64,000 nucleotides of DNA from Malassezia japonica (taxonomy: Eukaryota; Basidiomycota; Malasseziomycetes; Malasseziales; Malasseziaceae): the NCBI RefSeq assembly GCF_029542785.1, contig NC_083370.1:682001-746000 (forward strand), given 5' to 3'. The translations under genes and the position numbers were made by a program. The notes under the pieces were generated by a model, which ran no database searches, was not told the DNA's origin, and saw only the letters and a program-made list of their open reading frames with translations. The first letter of the stretch is position 1. Each line of letters opens with the position of its first letter. This document shows, piece after piece, positions 38,745-48,860 of this stretch.

Positions 38745-39895
38745 GGTAGGTGGTCGGACTGACCTAGTCTCTGCAGTACCTGGAAGAGTTTCAGCTGGAC
38801 CTGGGTACGTCTCTTTTCTGACCTAGCGCCGGGTGCATCGGTGTGGCAGGCGCAGTGGCTCCCGCGCGGGATCGTCGCAGGCACCTCGGAGGGCCGTGTG
38901 GATGCCGTGTACGTCGTTCTTCTCACGCAGCGACCCCCAGCAAGGCACGCCGATGTCTAGCGACGTGTCTACGCCGCATACGCTTGGCGTTGTCGCGCTC
39001 TCGGCGAGTGCAGACGGCGAGCGCGTGCTGAGCAGCAGCATCGATGGCCAGGTCGCCCTGTGGCACTGGGACGGTGCGCGCCTTGCGCTCGGCGCGTCTG
39101 CCGAGCTGAGTGCGGCCGAGGTCGAGGGCACGGCGTACGGCACGCAGGCGTACGCGAGTGCGCTGCACCCTAATGGCGACGTCTTTGCGGCAGGCGGCGA
39201 CGGCCTCGCGCCTGCGCTCTTTTCCGCGGCGCCGTCGACGTTTGGCCACGGCGTCGCGCGGCTGTCTGTCGACGAAGGCGACGGCGACGGCTTTGCGATG
39301 AAGCTTGCGTTTGTACGTGCTCCTACTCACCCAGAACCATGACGGAACGCTCCTTGCGCTTGGCACGAGCAGCGGCATGGTGCTGCTCTTTGACGTCGAA
39401 ACGCGCGCGCAGATCGCGCTGGTCTGCGACCATGCGCAGCCCGTGCGTGCGTTGTACTTTAGTGCCCCCACCTCTACCTTTTCCGACCACCTGTTTGTCG
39501 GCTCGGACGACCGCACGACGACCGTGCACGACCTGCAGAATGTGCGCGCGACGCGTGTGCCAAGCACCATTACCGCCCTGCAAGGCCACCACGGCTGGGT
39601 GCTCGACGTGCAATCGAGCGGCGACGGCCGCATCGTTGCGACGTGCGCCTCGGACGGGCTCGTGCAGCTATGGGATCTCGCGGCGTCGCCGGTGGTGAGT
39701 GTCGCGACCTTTTCGCAGCCCGCGCCGGTGTGGGCACTCGCGTGGAAGCCGCAGGCCCCCAAGACCGCCGAGCAGGATGCCGTCTCGACGCAGCTCCTCG
39801 CCCCCGGCTCCGACTTTGTCACAGGTGGAGAAGACGGCACCGTTCGCCGCTACCGCAATGCCGGCACTACGACGGGCGCCCAAGTCGATCCATAG
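38743..39895 (+). CDS. SKI8: Ski complex WD-repeat protein SKI8 (WDR61)
   Basis: Five exons (38743-38745, 38768-38804, 38827-38908, 38931-39312, 39335-39895) with four 22-nt introns give 354 residues. The first intron starts immediately after the ATG. Splicing yields MSLQYLEEFQLDLAPGASVW, then WLPRGIVAGTSEGRVDAVDP, a proper first WD blade. Later blades include VALSASADGERVLSSSIDGQ, VLLFDVETRAQ, GHHGWVLDVQSSGDGRIVAT and SDFVTGGEDGTVRRY. The seven-blade propeller of Ski8 scaffolds Ski2 and Ski3; in other fungi it also acts in meiotic recombination. The stop abuts the stop of COX23 with no spacer. SKI2 is 24 kb away in the same window. Confidence 0.93.
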
Positions 39896-40160
39896 CTACT
39901 CTCCCGCGCGTTTCCGGCGCGCATACTCCTGCTTGCAGCGGCGGCTGTGTAAGCGAAAATACGTACTAGATCATGAACTCGTTGTGGCACTGGGCCTTGT
40001 CGTGGCCGTTGCGCTCGAGGCACTTCATCGACTGCAACGCAGCCTTTTTGCAGGGGTCGACATACTGGCTCGGCATGCGAGCCGACGAGTCGACCCCCAT
40101 ATCGGGGTTCATTGCATCCAAATCGAGGCCCGCCAGGGGCGGCGTGTTGCGTGCAGGCAT
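39896..40160 (-). CDS. COX23: Twin CX9C protein COX23/CHCHD7-like
   Basis: Exons 40160-39967 and 39945-bounded 39944-39896, joined across a 22-nt intron, give 80 residues. The spliced product carries two CX9C motifs: CKKAALQSMKC (about residues 37-47) and CHNEFMIYRRC, the second being completed only by splicing. The spacing ...NGHDKAQ... between them and the acidic/hydrophobic N-terminus fit Cox23, an intermembrane-space protein imported through Mia40 and needed for copper handling in cytochrome oxidase assembly. Length matches the short animal CHCHD7 rather than the longer yeast protein. The small size makes Cmc-type relatives an alternative. Confidence 0.88.
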
Positions 40161-40235
40161 GGGGAAGAAATTCGCTCAGCCCGATTGCCCCAACATCGGG
40201 TGATAGCCCCGCCCCGTAATTTACATACAGCTTCC

Positions 40236-42625
40236 ATGATGACGGGCGGGATTCAAATTGCGATCGGTAGGTAACGAGGCTTACCCAGACCGTGGCGGAA
40301 CCTTTACCGACTGCCTGGGCCGGATTCCGGGCAAGAACCCCGGCGAGCCCCCCCGCGACATTGTCATCAAGCTCCTGTCGCGCGACCCCTCCAATTACAA
40401 GGACGCCCCAACAGAAGGGATCCGCCGCATCCTCGAGAATGCGACGGGCCGCACGATTCCCCGCTCCGAGCGTATCTCGACGCACGAAATCGGTACGTGC
40501 CAAGGCTCACACAGAGTACATCCGTCTCTCGACTACGGTCGCGACCAACGCGCTGCTCGAGCGCGACGGCGAGAAGCACGTCCTGGTCACCACCAAGGGC
40601 TTCCGCGACATTGTCCAAATCGGCAATCAGGCGCGCCCTGCGATCTTTGACCTCGCGATCCACAAGCCGGACGTGCTGTACACCGACGTGCTCGAGGTCG
40701 ACGAGCGTGTGACGGTCGTCGGCTATGCGTCCGACCCCGAGGCGCGCTCGCATGCGGTGCAGTTTGCGTCGACCGCGCGCGATGCCAAGGTCACGAAGGA
40801 GTACTCGGGTGTGGACATCCCGCCGAGCGCTGGCCCGCTCGGTGCGCCGTACGTCGCGCCGGAGATCGTTCAGGGCATCTCTGGCGAGGCCGTCGCCGTG
40901 CTCCAGCGCCCTGACGCGGAAAAGGTACGCGCGGACCTCCAGCGCTACTACGACCAGGGCTACCGCAGCCTGGCAATCGTCTTTATCTACTCCTATACCT
41001 TCCCGGAGCACGAGCAGATGGTCAAGAAAATTGCCGAGGAGATCGGCTTCCCCAGCATCAGCTGCAGTGCCGAGCTCATGCCGATGATCAAGATGGTTCC
41101 CCGCGCGACGTCGGCGACTGCCGACGCGTACCTCACGCCGGTCCTGCAGGCGTACATCAACTCGTTCTTCCAGGGCTTTGACGAGTCGCTGCGCAACGGA
41201 TCGGCCGGCACGCGCGTCGAGTTCATGATGTCGGACGGCGGCCTGACGTCTGTCGACCACTTTTCCGGCCTCAAGTCGATTATCAGCGGCCCGGCCGGCG
41301 GCGTGGTCGGCATGGCGCTCACGTCGTACGACCCGACCGACGGCCGCCCGTGCATCGGCTTCGACATGGGCGGCACGAGCACGGACGTTTCGCGCTACGC
41401 CGGCCGCTACGAGCAGGTGATGGAGACGACGATCGACGGCGTGACCATCCAGAGCCCCCAGCTGGACGTCAACACCGTCGCCTCGGGCGGCTCGTCGCGC
41501 CTCTTTTTCCGGAACGGCCTGTTTGTCGTGGGCCCCGAGTCGGCCTCGGCGCACCCTGGCCCGATGTGCTACCGCAAGGGCGGCCCGCTGGCCATCACTG
41601 ATGCGAACCTCGTCACGGGCCGCCTGGCGGTCGAAATGTTCCCCAAGATCTTTGGCCCGAACGAGAACGAGGGCCTGGATGCGGAGCTCTCGCGCGGCGC
41701 GTTTGAGGAGCTCACGCAGCGCATCAACGACGAGACGGGCCGTTCGATGACCGTCGACGAGGTCGCGCAGGGCTTTATCCGCGTCGCGAACGAGGCCATG
41801 TGCCGCCCGATTCGCTCGCTGACGCAGGCGCGCGGCTTTTCCACCTCGAAGCACGTCCTCTCGAGCTTTGGCGGTGCGGGTGGCCAGCACGCGTGCTCGA
41901 TCGCGCGCTCGCTCGGTATCACGACCGTCGTTGTGCACAAGTACTCGTCGATTCTGTCGGCGTACGGCATGGCGCTCGCCGACCGTGTGTTTGAGGCGCA
42001 GCAGCCGTGCAATGAGACCTGGGAGTATGCAGAGAACCCCAGCGCGTCCTCGGCGCTAGGCCGCATCCAGGAGCGTGTCAAGGAACTCACGGCCAAGGTC
42101 GTCCACGAGCTGCACGACAAGCAGGGCTTTGCGCGCGACCGTATCCACACGGACGTCTACCTTCACCTGCGCTACGACGGCACGGACACGGCTCTGATGA
42201 CGCTCAAGCCCGCCGACTCGTGGGACATGGAAAAGGTGTTTGTCGATGCCTACCGCCAAGAGTTTGGCTTCGTGCTCGACCAGCGTGCGATCATCGTCGA
42301 CGACGTGCGTGTCAAGGCGGTGGGCCGCACGTTTGACTCACTCGGCCCGTCGGTGCTCGGCGAGCACGCTAAGCAGGTCGCCGCCAAGGGCAAGGACGCG
42401 TTTGCCACCGCCAAGGCGCTCGACAGCGCGCCGCGCCGCGACGTGTACTTTGACGGCCTCGGCCGCGTGCCGACGGCGATCGTGCGTCTGCGCGACCTCG
42501 CCTGCTTTGAGCAGGTCGAGGGGCCTGCGATTCTCATTGACGAGACGCAGACGATCCTCGTCGAGCCCAAGTGCGAGGCACGGATCCTGAGCCAGGCCGT
42601 CCTCCTCAACATTCTCTACGAATAA
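40236..42625 (+). CDS. OXP1: 5-oxoprolinase/hydantoinase A-domain protein (B domain absent)
   Basis: Exons 40236-40266, 40289-40492 and 40515-42625 with two 22-nt introns give 781 residues. Start [20 protein letters not shown] is the nucleotide-binding DRGGTFTD motif of the HyuA/OPLAH family. Further blocks: [69 protein letters not shown]. The protein ends at [20 protein letters not shown]... with LLNILYE, exactly where full-length fungal Oxp1 (about 1,280 residues) continues into the HyuB half. ATP-dependent opening of 5-oxoproline normally needs both halves. Either a separate B-type gene exists elsewhere, or this is a different A-domain enzyme. Confidence 0.88.
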
Positions 42626-42648
42626 AGTTTCCTTAGAAACACGGTCGC

Positions 42649-43789
42649 TTAGCCACCACGAGTCTCGTCTAGAAACAGCGCATTGGCCATTGCCGCAAGG
42701 CGCACACCGGCCTGGGCAAGCTGCTGCTCTAAGATCTTGTCGCTGCATAAGTCGCAAGACGTACGCTTCAATGGGGGCAAGGTACGACGGCGCGCTTACG
42801 TCGGGCAGGCGCGGCACACGAAAGGCGGCCTGGGCGTACTGCTGCGCAGCAGGAATCGGCGGCGCCATGGCGTACACACACCCGACACGGTGCGTATCGC
42901 GCGCCCATGCGAGGGGGCACACAGGCACTCCACTGGGGTCCGTATAGTTCGGCGCATGGTCCGGCTCAACTGGGCACGTCATCCAGTCGAACCAGTCGGG
43001 CCACCACGGCCGGCGCTGTACCGGTCCTGTGCCGACGCCGAGGCCCTCGGCCAGGATCCAGCGCACGTACGCGTCAAAGTGCCGGCCACGCAGCGCGGAT
43101 TCAAACCTTGCGTCGGGAAGCGCCTCGGTGTAGTTGTGCAGCGCGCGGATCCGGCGGTTGAGCACTGCGTCAGCCAGACGACGTACGCTGCCCGTCCCAT
43201 ACGGAATGGAGGTCTGGTAAGTTATGCGACGTACTGGTAGGGTGTCCTTCAAAGTGTACACGCAGTCCGTTGCCGCCGCGGTCGCGGCCGATAAGGTGCA
43301 TTGGCTGGTGCATATCGCCGACAAAGTGGACGAGGAACCGGAGCGCCTCGTCGCGCCGCACGCTGCATAAGCCTATCAACGTACCCCTTTTCCGCGAGCA
43401 CCTGCCGCGTATAGTTGGTGATGCCTGCGTCAGGTTTGATACGCACCATTCAGCACATGCATGTCGCCGTGAAAGGGCGTCTCGCCAAACGTACACGCGC
43501 TCGGCGGGTTATCGCCTAGGGCGTTCACATAGTGCAGTGGCGAGCTCCACCGTGCGTGCCCTTTGATGCGGTCCGCCCACGCAGCGACCGGCGCGAGATG
43601 GCAGTGCCGTGTCGCGTTCGGCAAGTGGGGATCGTACGACGTGTACTCTGGGAGGACCTGGCAGAGGTGGGTGCGCACATCGGGGTGCAGGAACGACTGC
43701 GCAATCGTCGCCACGACTTCGTGGCCTGTCGCGCCCCACGCAAGCACCGCGGCGGCCTGTACGAGGCCCAGGAGCCACACAGAGAGCAT
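42649..43789 (-). CDS. Secreted S1/P1-type zinc nuclease
   Basis: Six exons (43789-43447, 43424-43385, 43362-43235, 43213-43187, 43164-42765, 42742-42649) with introns of 22, 22, 21, 22 and 22 nt give 343 residues. A signal peptide (MLSVWLLGLVQAAAVLA) precedes the mature end WGATGHEVVATIAQ. The N-terminal Trp and His are zinc ligands, as are the motifs WADRIKG, SPLHYVN, VHFVGDMHQPMH and NLHSVWDG, the last created by splicing of the 21-nt intron. All trinuclear-zinc ligands appear present. Such enzymes degrade single-stranded DNA/RNA to 5'-nucleotides and have 3'-nucleotidase activity. Exon 4 is only 27 nt. The divergent neighbour is cytidine deaminase, 35 bases between start codons. Confidence 0.93.
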
Positions 43790-43824
43790 GGTGCACAGGC
43801 CAAGTGGAGTTGTCTCGTGACGCG

Positions 43825-44354
43825 ATGGTGGACTGGACCTTGGTGCAAAAGCACAAAAATGCGCTGATGGAGGATGCGCGTACGGCGCGTGAGCTGTCGT
43901 ACTCGCCGTACAGGTGCGTAGTGTGTCTCACCTAGCAAGTACCGCGTCGGCGCGGCGTTTCTGCTGAGCGACGGCACGCGCGTGCAAGGTGCGAATGTCG
44001 AAAATGCGTCGTACGGTACGTCGCTGTGCTGACACAGGCTGTGCTATCTGTGCCGAGCGCACTGCGATTGCCAAGATCCAGACGACGCCCGAGTGGCGTG
44101 TCCAGACGATCCATGCGGTTGCTGTGACGTCGGATAGCGGTCTGCCGTGCACGCCGTGCGGGATCTGCCGGCAGGTCCTGCGTGAGTTCTGTGCCCAAGA
44201 CACGGTGATCTTTATGCCGAGCAAGGAGTGGGCGCCGAGCGAGGAGTGCAAGGCTGTGACCTCTCTCAAGGACCTCGCCGAGGACCACGTGCTGCTCATG
44301 GACATGGACATGCTCCTCCCGCACAGCTTCGGCCCCGAGGCGCTGGCGGTGTAG
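43825..44354 (+). CDS. CDD1: Cytidine deaminase
   Basis: Exons 43825-43913, 43936-44015 and 44038-44354 with two 22-nt introns give 161 residues. Spliced reading: YSPYSKYRVGAAFLLSDG, then VENASYGCAICAERTAIAK (zinc Cys and catalytic Glu in CAE) and CTPCGICRQVLREF (the two further zinc cysteines). This is a complete homotetrameric-type CDA that deaminates cytidine and deoxycytidine for pyrimidine salvage. The neighbouring secreted nuclease could supply substrates from external nucleic acid. The pair shares a 35-base promoter region, suggesting joint control; this link is inference. Confidence 0.96.
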
Positions 44355-44397
44355 GCCAAAATGTGCCGATCGTCTACCACAATAAATATCTATACAG

Positions 44398-44810
44398 CTA
44401 CTCGCCGGTAATGTAGTAGTGCAGACGGCGGTGTGCGAGTTGGAAGTACGCCGGGAACTGCAACACGGCCATGACGAGCGTGGCGGTGATGAGCGCGTAG
44501 AGGAAGACTGGTGTGAGCATTTTTGCCACGTACGCATAAACGCAAGCTCCTGAGGCTCCATGAGAATCATGCCCATAATCCCCGACAGCCCCGTGTAGAC
44601 GCGCCAGACGACATTAACGAGAGGCGTCAGCAGGGTCGGCTTGCAGTCTTTCGGGCGGTGCGGCGGGCGCAGCACGATAAAGTCGTCATCTTCGTGTCCG
44701 CGCGGTACTTGCATGTCGGCTGTCATCGTAGGCGGCGCACCGTCCGCCTCGCGCGCGTGCCGATGGCGCAGCACCGACTCCCGGGTCGCGTCCGCCCCAG
44801 TGCTCGTCAT
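44398..44810 (-). CDS. Small two-helix membrane protein of unknown function
   Basis: Exons 44810-44534 and 44507-44398 with a 26-nt intron give 128 residues. The first 45 residues are polar (start MTSTGADATRESVLRHRHAR; an ATG at residue 29 is an alternative). Two hydrophobic stretches follow: LLTPLVNVVWRVYTGLSGIM, and, across the splice, ELAFMLFLYALITATLVMAV. The tail is QLAHRRLHYYITGE. The intron is supported because it extends the second helix and gives a clean stop. I do not recognise the family. Shares the TCACGTGA-containing 62-base intergenic region with uL24m. Confidence 0.7.
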
Positions 44811-44835
44811 GGGGAGAGGGCGCCGACGGCCGAAC

Positions 44836-44843
44836 TCACGTGA
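44836..44843. promoter_or_regulatory. TCACGTGA palindrome upstream of uL24m
   Basis: Perfect palindrome ending 29 bases before the uL24m ATG and starting 25 bases from the start of the small membrane-protein gene. Same element and spacing as at the other mitoribosomal genes. Confidence 0.6.
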
Positions 44844-44872
44844 CCAATTCTTCCTTTGCTGCTCCCTTCGTC

Positions 44873-46177
44873 ATGGCGTCTGGAGGCGGCTCGAGCCGCC
44901 GCGTGCTGCGGTCGCTCGACCACATGTGGATGGGAACGAACAACAAGTTCATGCGTAAGCTGCGGCCAACCTATGCCCAAGCGCCGATTCCGTTTGTTCC
45001 GCCCAAGGACCGCATTGCCTTTTGGAACATTGTGCCCGGCGACGTGGTCAAGCTGCGCACCGGCACGGTGGGCCGCGACGAGCAGGACCGCCAGATTCGC
45101 GGCGAGGGAATCGTCACGTCGGTCGACCGCACGACGAACCGCCTGTGGCTGCGCGATATCAGCGAGGAAAACAAGCGCGCGCCGAAGAATATTAAGCACG
45201 TCATTCCACGTCTCGTGGACCCCGAGGCAGGCCCGGAAAAGGGCTTCTCGGGCAATATCTCGTCGGTGCCGCGCCCGGTACACTACTCCAAGGTGATGCT
45301 CAAGGTGCCGAACACGGACACGTATGCGTCGCGCATCGAGCGGTCGAAGCCGTTCTTTGACAAGCGCAAGAACATGTTTTGCTGGAAGCGCTTTGCGGTC
45401 GTCAAGGCGACCACGGAAGAAGCCGTGCGCTCCGGCCGCGCGCTCGAGCGCGTCGAGGTGCCGTGGCCCAAGCTGCCGGAGCGGCGGCGGCCGTTCAATG
45501 CGAGCCACGCCGACGCGCAGCTCGTCCAGGAAGAAACTTTCCGGCCGTGGGTGCCCGAGGACCCCGTGCTACTGCCTATGCACAAGCCGCGTACAACGCC
45601 TGCGAACGAGGCGATTGCTGCTGAGAAGTACGAGCAGTGGGAGGCGCGGGTGGCGCGAAAGCGCGCCGAGCACAATGCGTCGAGCGCCGCGCCTCTCGGC
45701 GCCAAGTCCTACGAGGGCTTTGCGCCGAAAGAGACCATCCGCCCGCCGCCGGTTGCGCAGCCCCCGCGCGTGTCCGAGCTGGTGCACGCGGAGGAGGAGC
45801 GCCTCGCAGACTTTGTGCACAACCCCGAGGCGGAGGAGCACGTCGCCAACGGCGGCCAGCTCTTTGCCGCGTCGGACTACCTCGACATTGCGCCGCAGGT
45901 CGGCCCGGCCGCGGGCGGTGACTGGAGCGCGCTCGGCACCACGCCGACGAACGGCGAGCGCGACGCTGCGGGCCGCCTCGCGCACGCGCCGAGCAAGCGC
46001 GAGGTGGATGCAATGCCGATCGAGCTGCTCATGGCCAAGGACCTCGCAAACGAGCGTGGCCTCAAGTGGCGCATGCGCCGCTACAAGCAAAAGAAGGAGG
46101 AGCGTGCCGCAGAGGCGGCCGAGCAAGAAAAGGAGCACAAGTCGCTCATGCGTGAGCTGGATGCGCTCCGTATGTAA
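44873..46177 (+). CDS. MRPL40: Mitochondrial large-subunit ribosomal protein uL24m
   Basis: 434 residues from the ATG MASGGGSSRRVLRSLDHMW; no intron. The uL24/KOW fold is visible at about 45-135: AFWNIVPGDVVKLRTGTVGRDEQDRQ (KOW motif with the conserved VvR/KLRTG), then EGIVTSVDRTTNRLWLRDI and later RPVHYSKVMLKVPN. A long helical, charged C-terminal extension (about 240-434, ending LKWRMRRYKQKKEERAAEAA) is typical of fungal mitoribosomal versions, which exceed the bacterial 100 residues. Role: 54S assembly-initiating protein near the tunnel exit. A TCACGTGA element lies 29 bases upstream. Confidence 0.9.
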   Translation: MASGGGSSRRVLRSLDHMWMGTNNKFMRKLRPTYAQAPIPFVPPKDRIAFWNIVPGDVVKLRTGTVGRDEQDRQIRGEGIVTSVDRTTNRLWLRDISEENKRAPKNIKHVIPRLVDPEAGPEKGFSGNISSVPRPVHYSKVMLKVPNTDTYASRIERSKPFFDKRKNMFCWKRFAVVKATTEEAVRSGRALERVEVPWPKLPERRRPFNASHADAQLVQEETFRPWVPEDPVLLPMHKPRTTPANEAIAAEKYEQWEARVARKRAEHNASSAAPLGAKSYEGFAPKETIRPPPVAQPPRVSELVHAEEERLADFVHNPEAEEHVANGGQLFAASDYLDIAPQVGPAAGGDWSALGTTPTNGERDAAGRLAHAPSKREVDAMPIELLMAKDLANERGLKWRMRRYKQKKEERAAEAAEQEKEHKSLMRELDALRM

Positions 46178-46208
46178 CTCGTAGAGCTATGAGTGATGCA
46201 TTCGTAAA

Positions 46209-47198
46209 TCACGCTTCAAAGAGGCTGCGTCAGGGAGTGCACGTACTGTTCATACGCGTGGCCGATATCGTTCAGCAGGTCCTGCGTGAGCATGCTGCGA
46301 CCCAGGCGTGCAAAGCCGGTGTGCGACGTGGTGCGCGTCACGACCGATGCGCCGTACGCCGCGACAAGGGGGAGGCGGTCGGCCGGCACCTCGTGCAGGC
46401 CGCGCTCCGTGTACCGCTGCGCCCACGCAAGAAAGGTCCCGAGCATGCCACTGAGCAGATCGCCCTGGCCGCCACAGCGCTTCAGGCCGCCTTGCACGTC
46501 GGACACGAGCACCTCGTGTGGCGACGCAATGCGGTCGACGCCCCCTTTTTCGAGGATCGTCACGCCGCCCAGCGCCTCGCTCAGGCGCTGCGCGGTCTGC
46601 ATCGGGTCCGCACGGTCGATTTTCTGGGTGAGCAAGGGACACGTACCATGGCGTCGCACAGGCGCCCAAACTCGACGACGTTCGGCGTAAGGACGGCGCG
46701 CTTGTATCCCTGCACCGTCTTGGGGTTGTTCTGCACGAGCCAGAGGCCATCGGCGTCGACAACAAGGTACAGCTCGGCGGCGCGCGCCTCCTCGATCGCG
46801 ATGCGCGCCAGGTCCTGCAGCTGGGGATCCCTGCCGAGTCCGGGGCCGACAACCAGGCTATGGAGCCGCCCAAAGATGCCACGCAGCTCCTCGCGCACCT
46901 CGTCCCGGCTCTTGCTCGTGTCCAGGACGGGTTGCACGATCAGGTCCGGCGAGTAGGTCTTGAGTGCCGGGGCGGCGTCCGGCGCACAGAGCGTAAAGGA
47001 CATGTCGCAGCCGAGGCGCATGCTCGACACGGACGCGTAGAACGGCGCGCCGGTGTACTCGCGGCAGCCACCGAGGATCCCGACGCGGCCCGCCTGGCCC
47101 TTGTGGAACTCGGGCAAGAGTGGCGGGATGATCGCCTTCACCTGTTGGAGCACGTTACGTTGCGTCATCGTGGTCTGGCCCAAGCGTTGCTGAGTCAT
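46209..47198 (-). CDS. NNR2: ATP-dependent NAD(P)HX dehydratase
   Basis: Exons 47198-46647, 46623-46247 and 46224-46209, with introns of 23 and 22 nt, give 314 residues; an ATG at 47168 would shorten the N-terminus by 10. Ribokinase-fold signatures: KGQAGRVGILGGCREYTGAP, HSLVVGPGLGRD, VVDADGLWLVQ, VLTPNVVEFGRL and the anion-hole CGGQGDLLSGMLGTFLAW. The last intron leaves a five-residue coding exon, ending the protein HAYEHLFEA. The enzyme repairs hydrated NADH and NADPH, usually with an epimerase partner. The start is 28 bases from the divergent PCS60 start. Confidence 0.95.
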
Positions 47199-47226
47199 CC
47201 CCACCGGTCCGGGGTTCCATTATACC

Positions 47227-48832
47227 ATGAGTACGCTTGCCGCGAGTCTGTTTGCCCCCCGTGACGGCTACAAGCCGGAGAGCGTTGCGATCGAGCTCCC
47301 TGCGTCGAGTGGCACGCCTGCTACTCTCAGCTACACGCAGCTCAAGGCGGCCGTCGAGCATGTGCAGCAGCAGCTCGCGTCGCTCGACCTGCCGGCCGGC
47401 ACGACGGTCAGCAGCAGCCTGATTAACAATGCCGAGTTTGTCGCCGTCTTCCTTGCGACCGCGGAGCAGGGGTACGTGTGTGTACTGACCCAGCCTTGTC
47501 GCCGCGCCGCTGAACCCCAACTACAAAGAGTCCGAGGTGCACTTTTACCTGGAGGACACCAAGTCGCAGCTGCTCATTGTGCCGAGCGGCACGCTGGCAG
47601 ACGCCTCCAACGCGTCGGAAGGCGCGCTCGCGGCCGTCGCGGCGGCCAAGTCGCTCAATGTGCGTGTCGTCGAGGTCGCGCTCGACGCTGCCAACGCGGC
47701 CATCACGCTGCAGGATGCGAGCGGCCCGCTGCCGACCGGCACGCCGCGCACCGCCTCGCCGGAGGACACGGCGCTGGTCCTGCACACCTCTGGCACGACC
47801 GGCCGTCCGAAGGCGGTGCCGCTGACGCACACGAACCTCGTTACGACGATGCACAACATCCAAAAGACGTACGCGCTGACGTCCGACGACAAGACCTTTT
47901 TGGTCATGCCGCTATTCCACGTGCACGGCCTGCTGTGCGGCCTCTTGGCGACGCTCTTGTCGGGCGGTGCGGTGGTGATCCCCCCTCGCTTTAGCGCCAA
48001 GTCCTTCTGGGAGGAGCTCGTGGCGTCCAAGGCAAACTGGTACACGGCCGTCCCGACGATCCACCAGATCGTGCTCGGCCTGCCGCGCCCTGAGCCGATG
48101 CCGAAGCTGCGCTTTGTGCGCTCGTGCTCCTCGTCGCTCTCTCCCTCGACGTTTGCCGCGCTCGAGGAGGCGCTCCAGGTGCCTGTGCTCGAGGCGTACG
48201 CCATGACCGAGGCCGCGCACCAGATGTCGTCGAACCCCCTTCCCCCTGCGAAGCGCAAGCCCGGCACTGTGGGCATCGGCCACGGGGTCGAGGTCAAGAT
48301 CCTCAACGACAAGGGCGAGGAGCAGCCTGCCGGCGTGGACGGCGAGGTGTGTGTGCGTGGCCCCAACGTCACGCACGGCTACGTGAACAACGACAAGGCG
48401 AACCGCGAGAGCTTCTTCCGTGCTTCGTTCGGCCACCCCGCCGAGGTCGACGGATTCCTGCGCACCGGCGACCAGGGCCGCAAGGACGAGGACGGGTACC
48501 TGGTGCTCACCGGCCGCATCAAGGAGCTCATCAACCGTGGCGGCGAGAAGATCTCGCCCCTGGAAGTCGATAGCGCGCTCCTCGCGATCAACGGCGTGAA
48601 GGAGGCCGTGTCGTTTGCGATGCCGGACGAGATGTACGGCGAGATTGTCGGCGCGGCCGTCGTCCTCGACGACGGCGCGAAACTCGACCAGGCCGCGATC
48701 CAGAACGAGCTCTCAGAGAAGCTGATCAAGTTCAAGATCCCGCAAAAGATCTGGATCGCCGACAGCATCCCCAAGACGGCCACCGGCAAGATCCAGCGCC
48801 GCAACGTGGCCGCCGCCTTCCTCTCCGCGTAG
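47227..48832 (+). CDS. PCS60: Acyl/oxalyl-CoA synthetase PCS60-like
   Basis: Exons 47227-47471 and 47494-48832 with a 22-nt intron give 527 residues. AMP-forming adenylation signatures are intact: P-loop LHTSGTTGRPKAVPLTH (about residue 180), AYAMTEAAHQMSSNP, DGFLRTGDQGRKDEDGYL, RIKELINRGGEKISP and the C-terminal lysine in KTATGKIQRRNV. The closest relative is yeast Pcs60 (oxalyl-CoA synthetase, peroxisomal). The C-terminus AAAFLSA is not a standard SKL-type peroxisomal signal, so the location may be cytosolic or use another signal. The intron falls in the N-terminal domain; its removal restores EQGLVAAPLNPNYKESEV. Confidence 0.92.
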
Positions 48833-48860
48833 CCTCCACATAGCGCACGACCGCTCCAGC

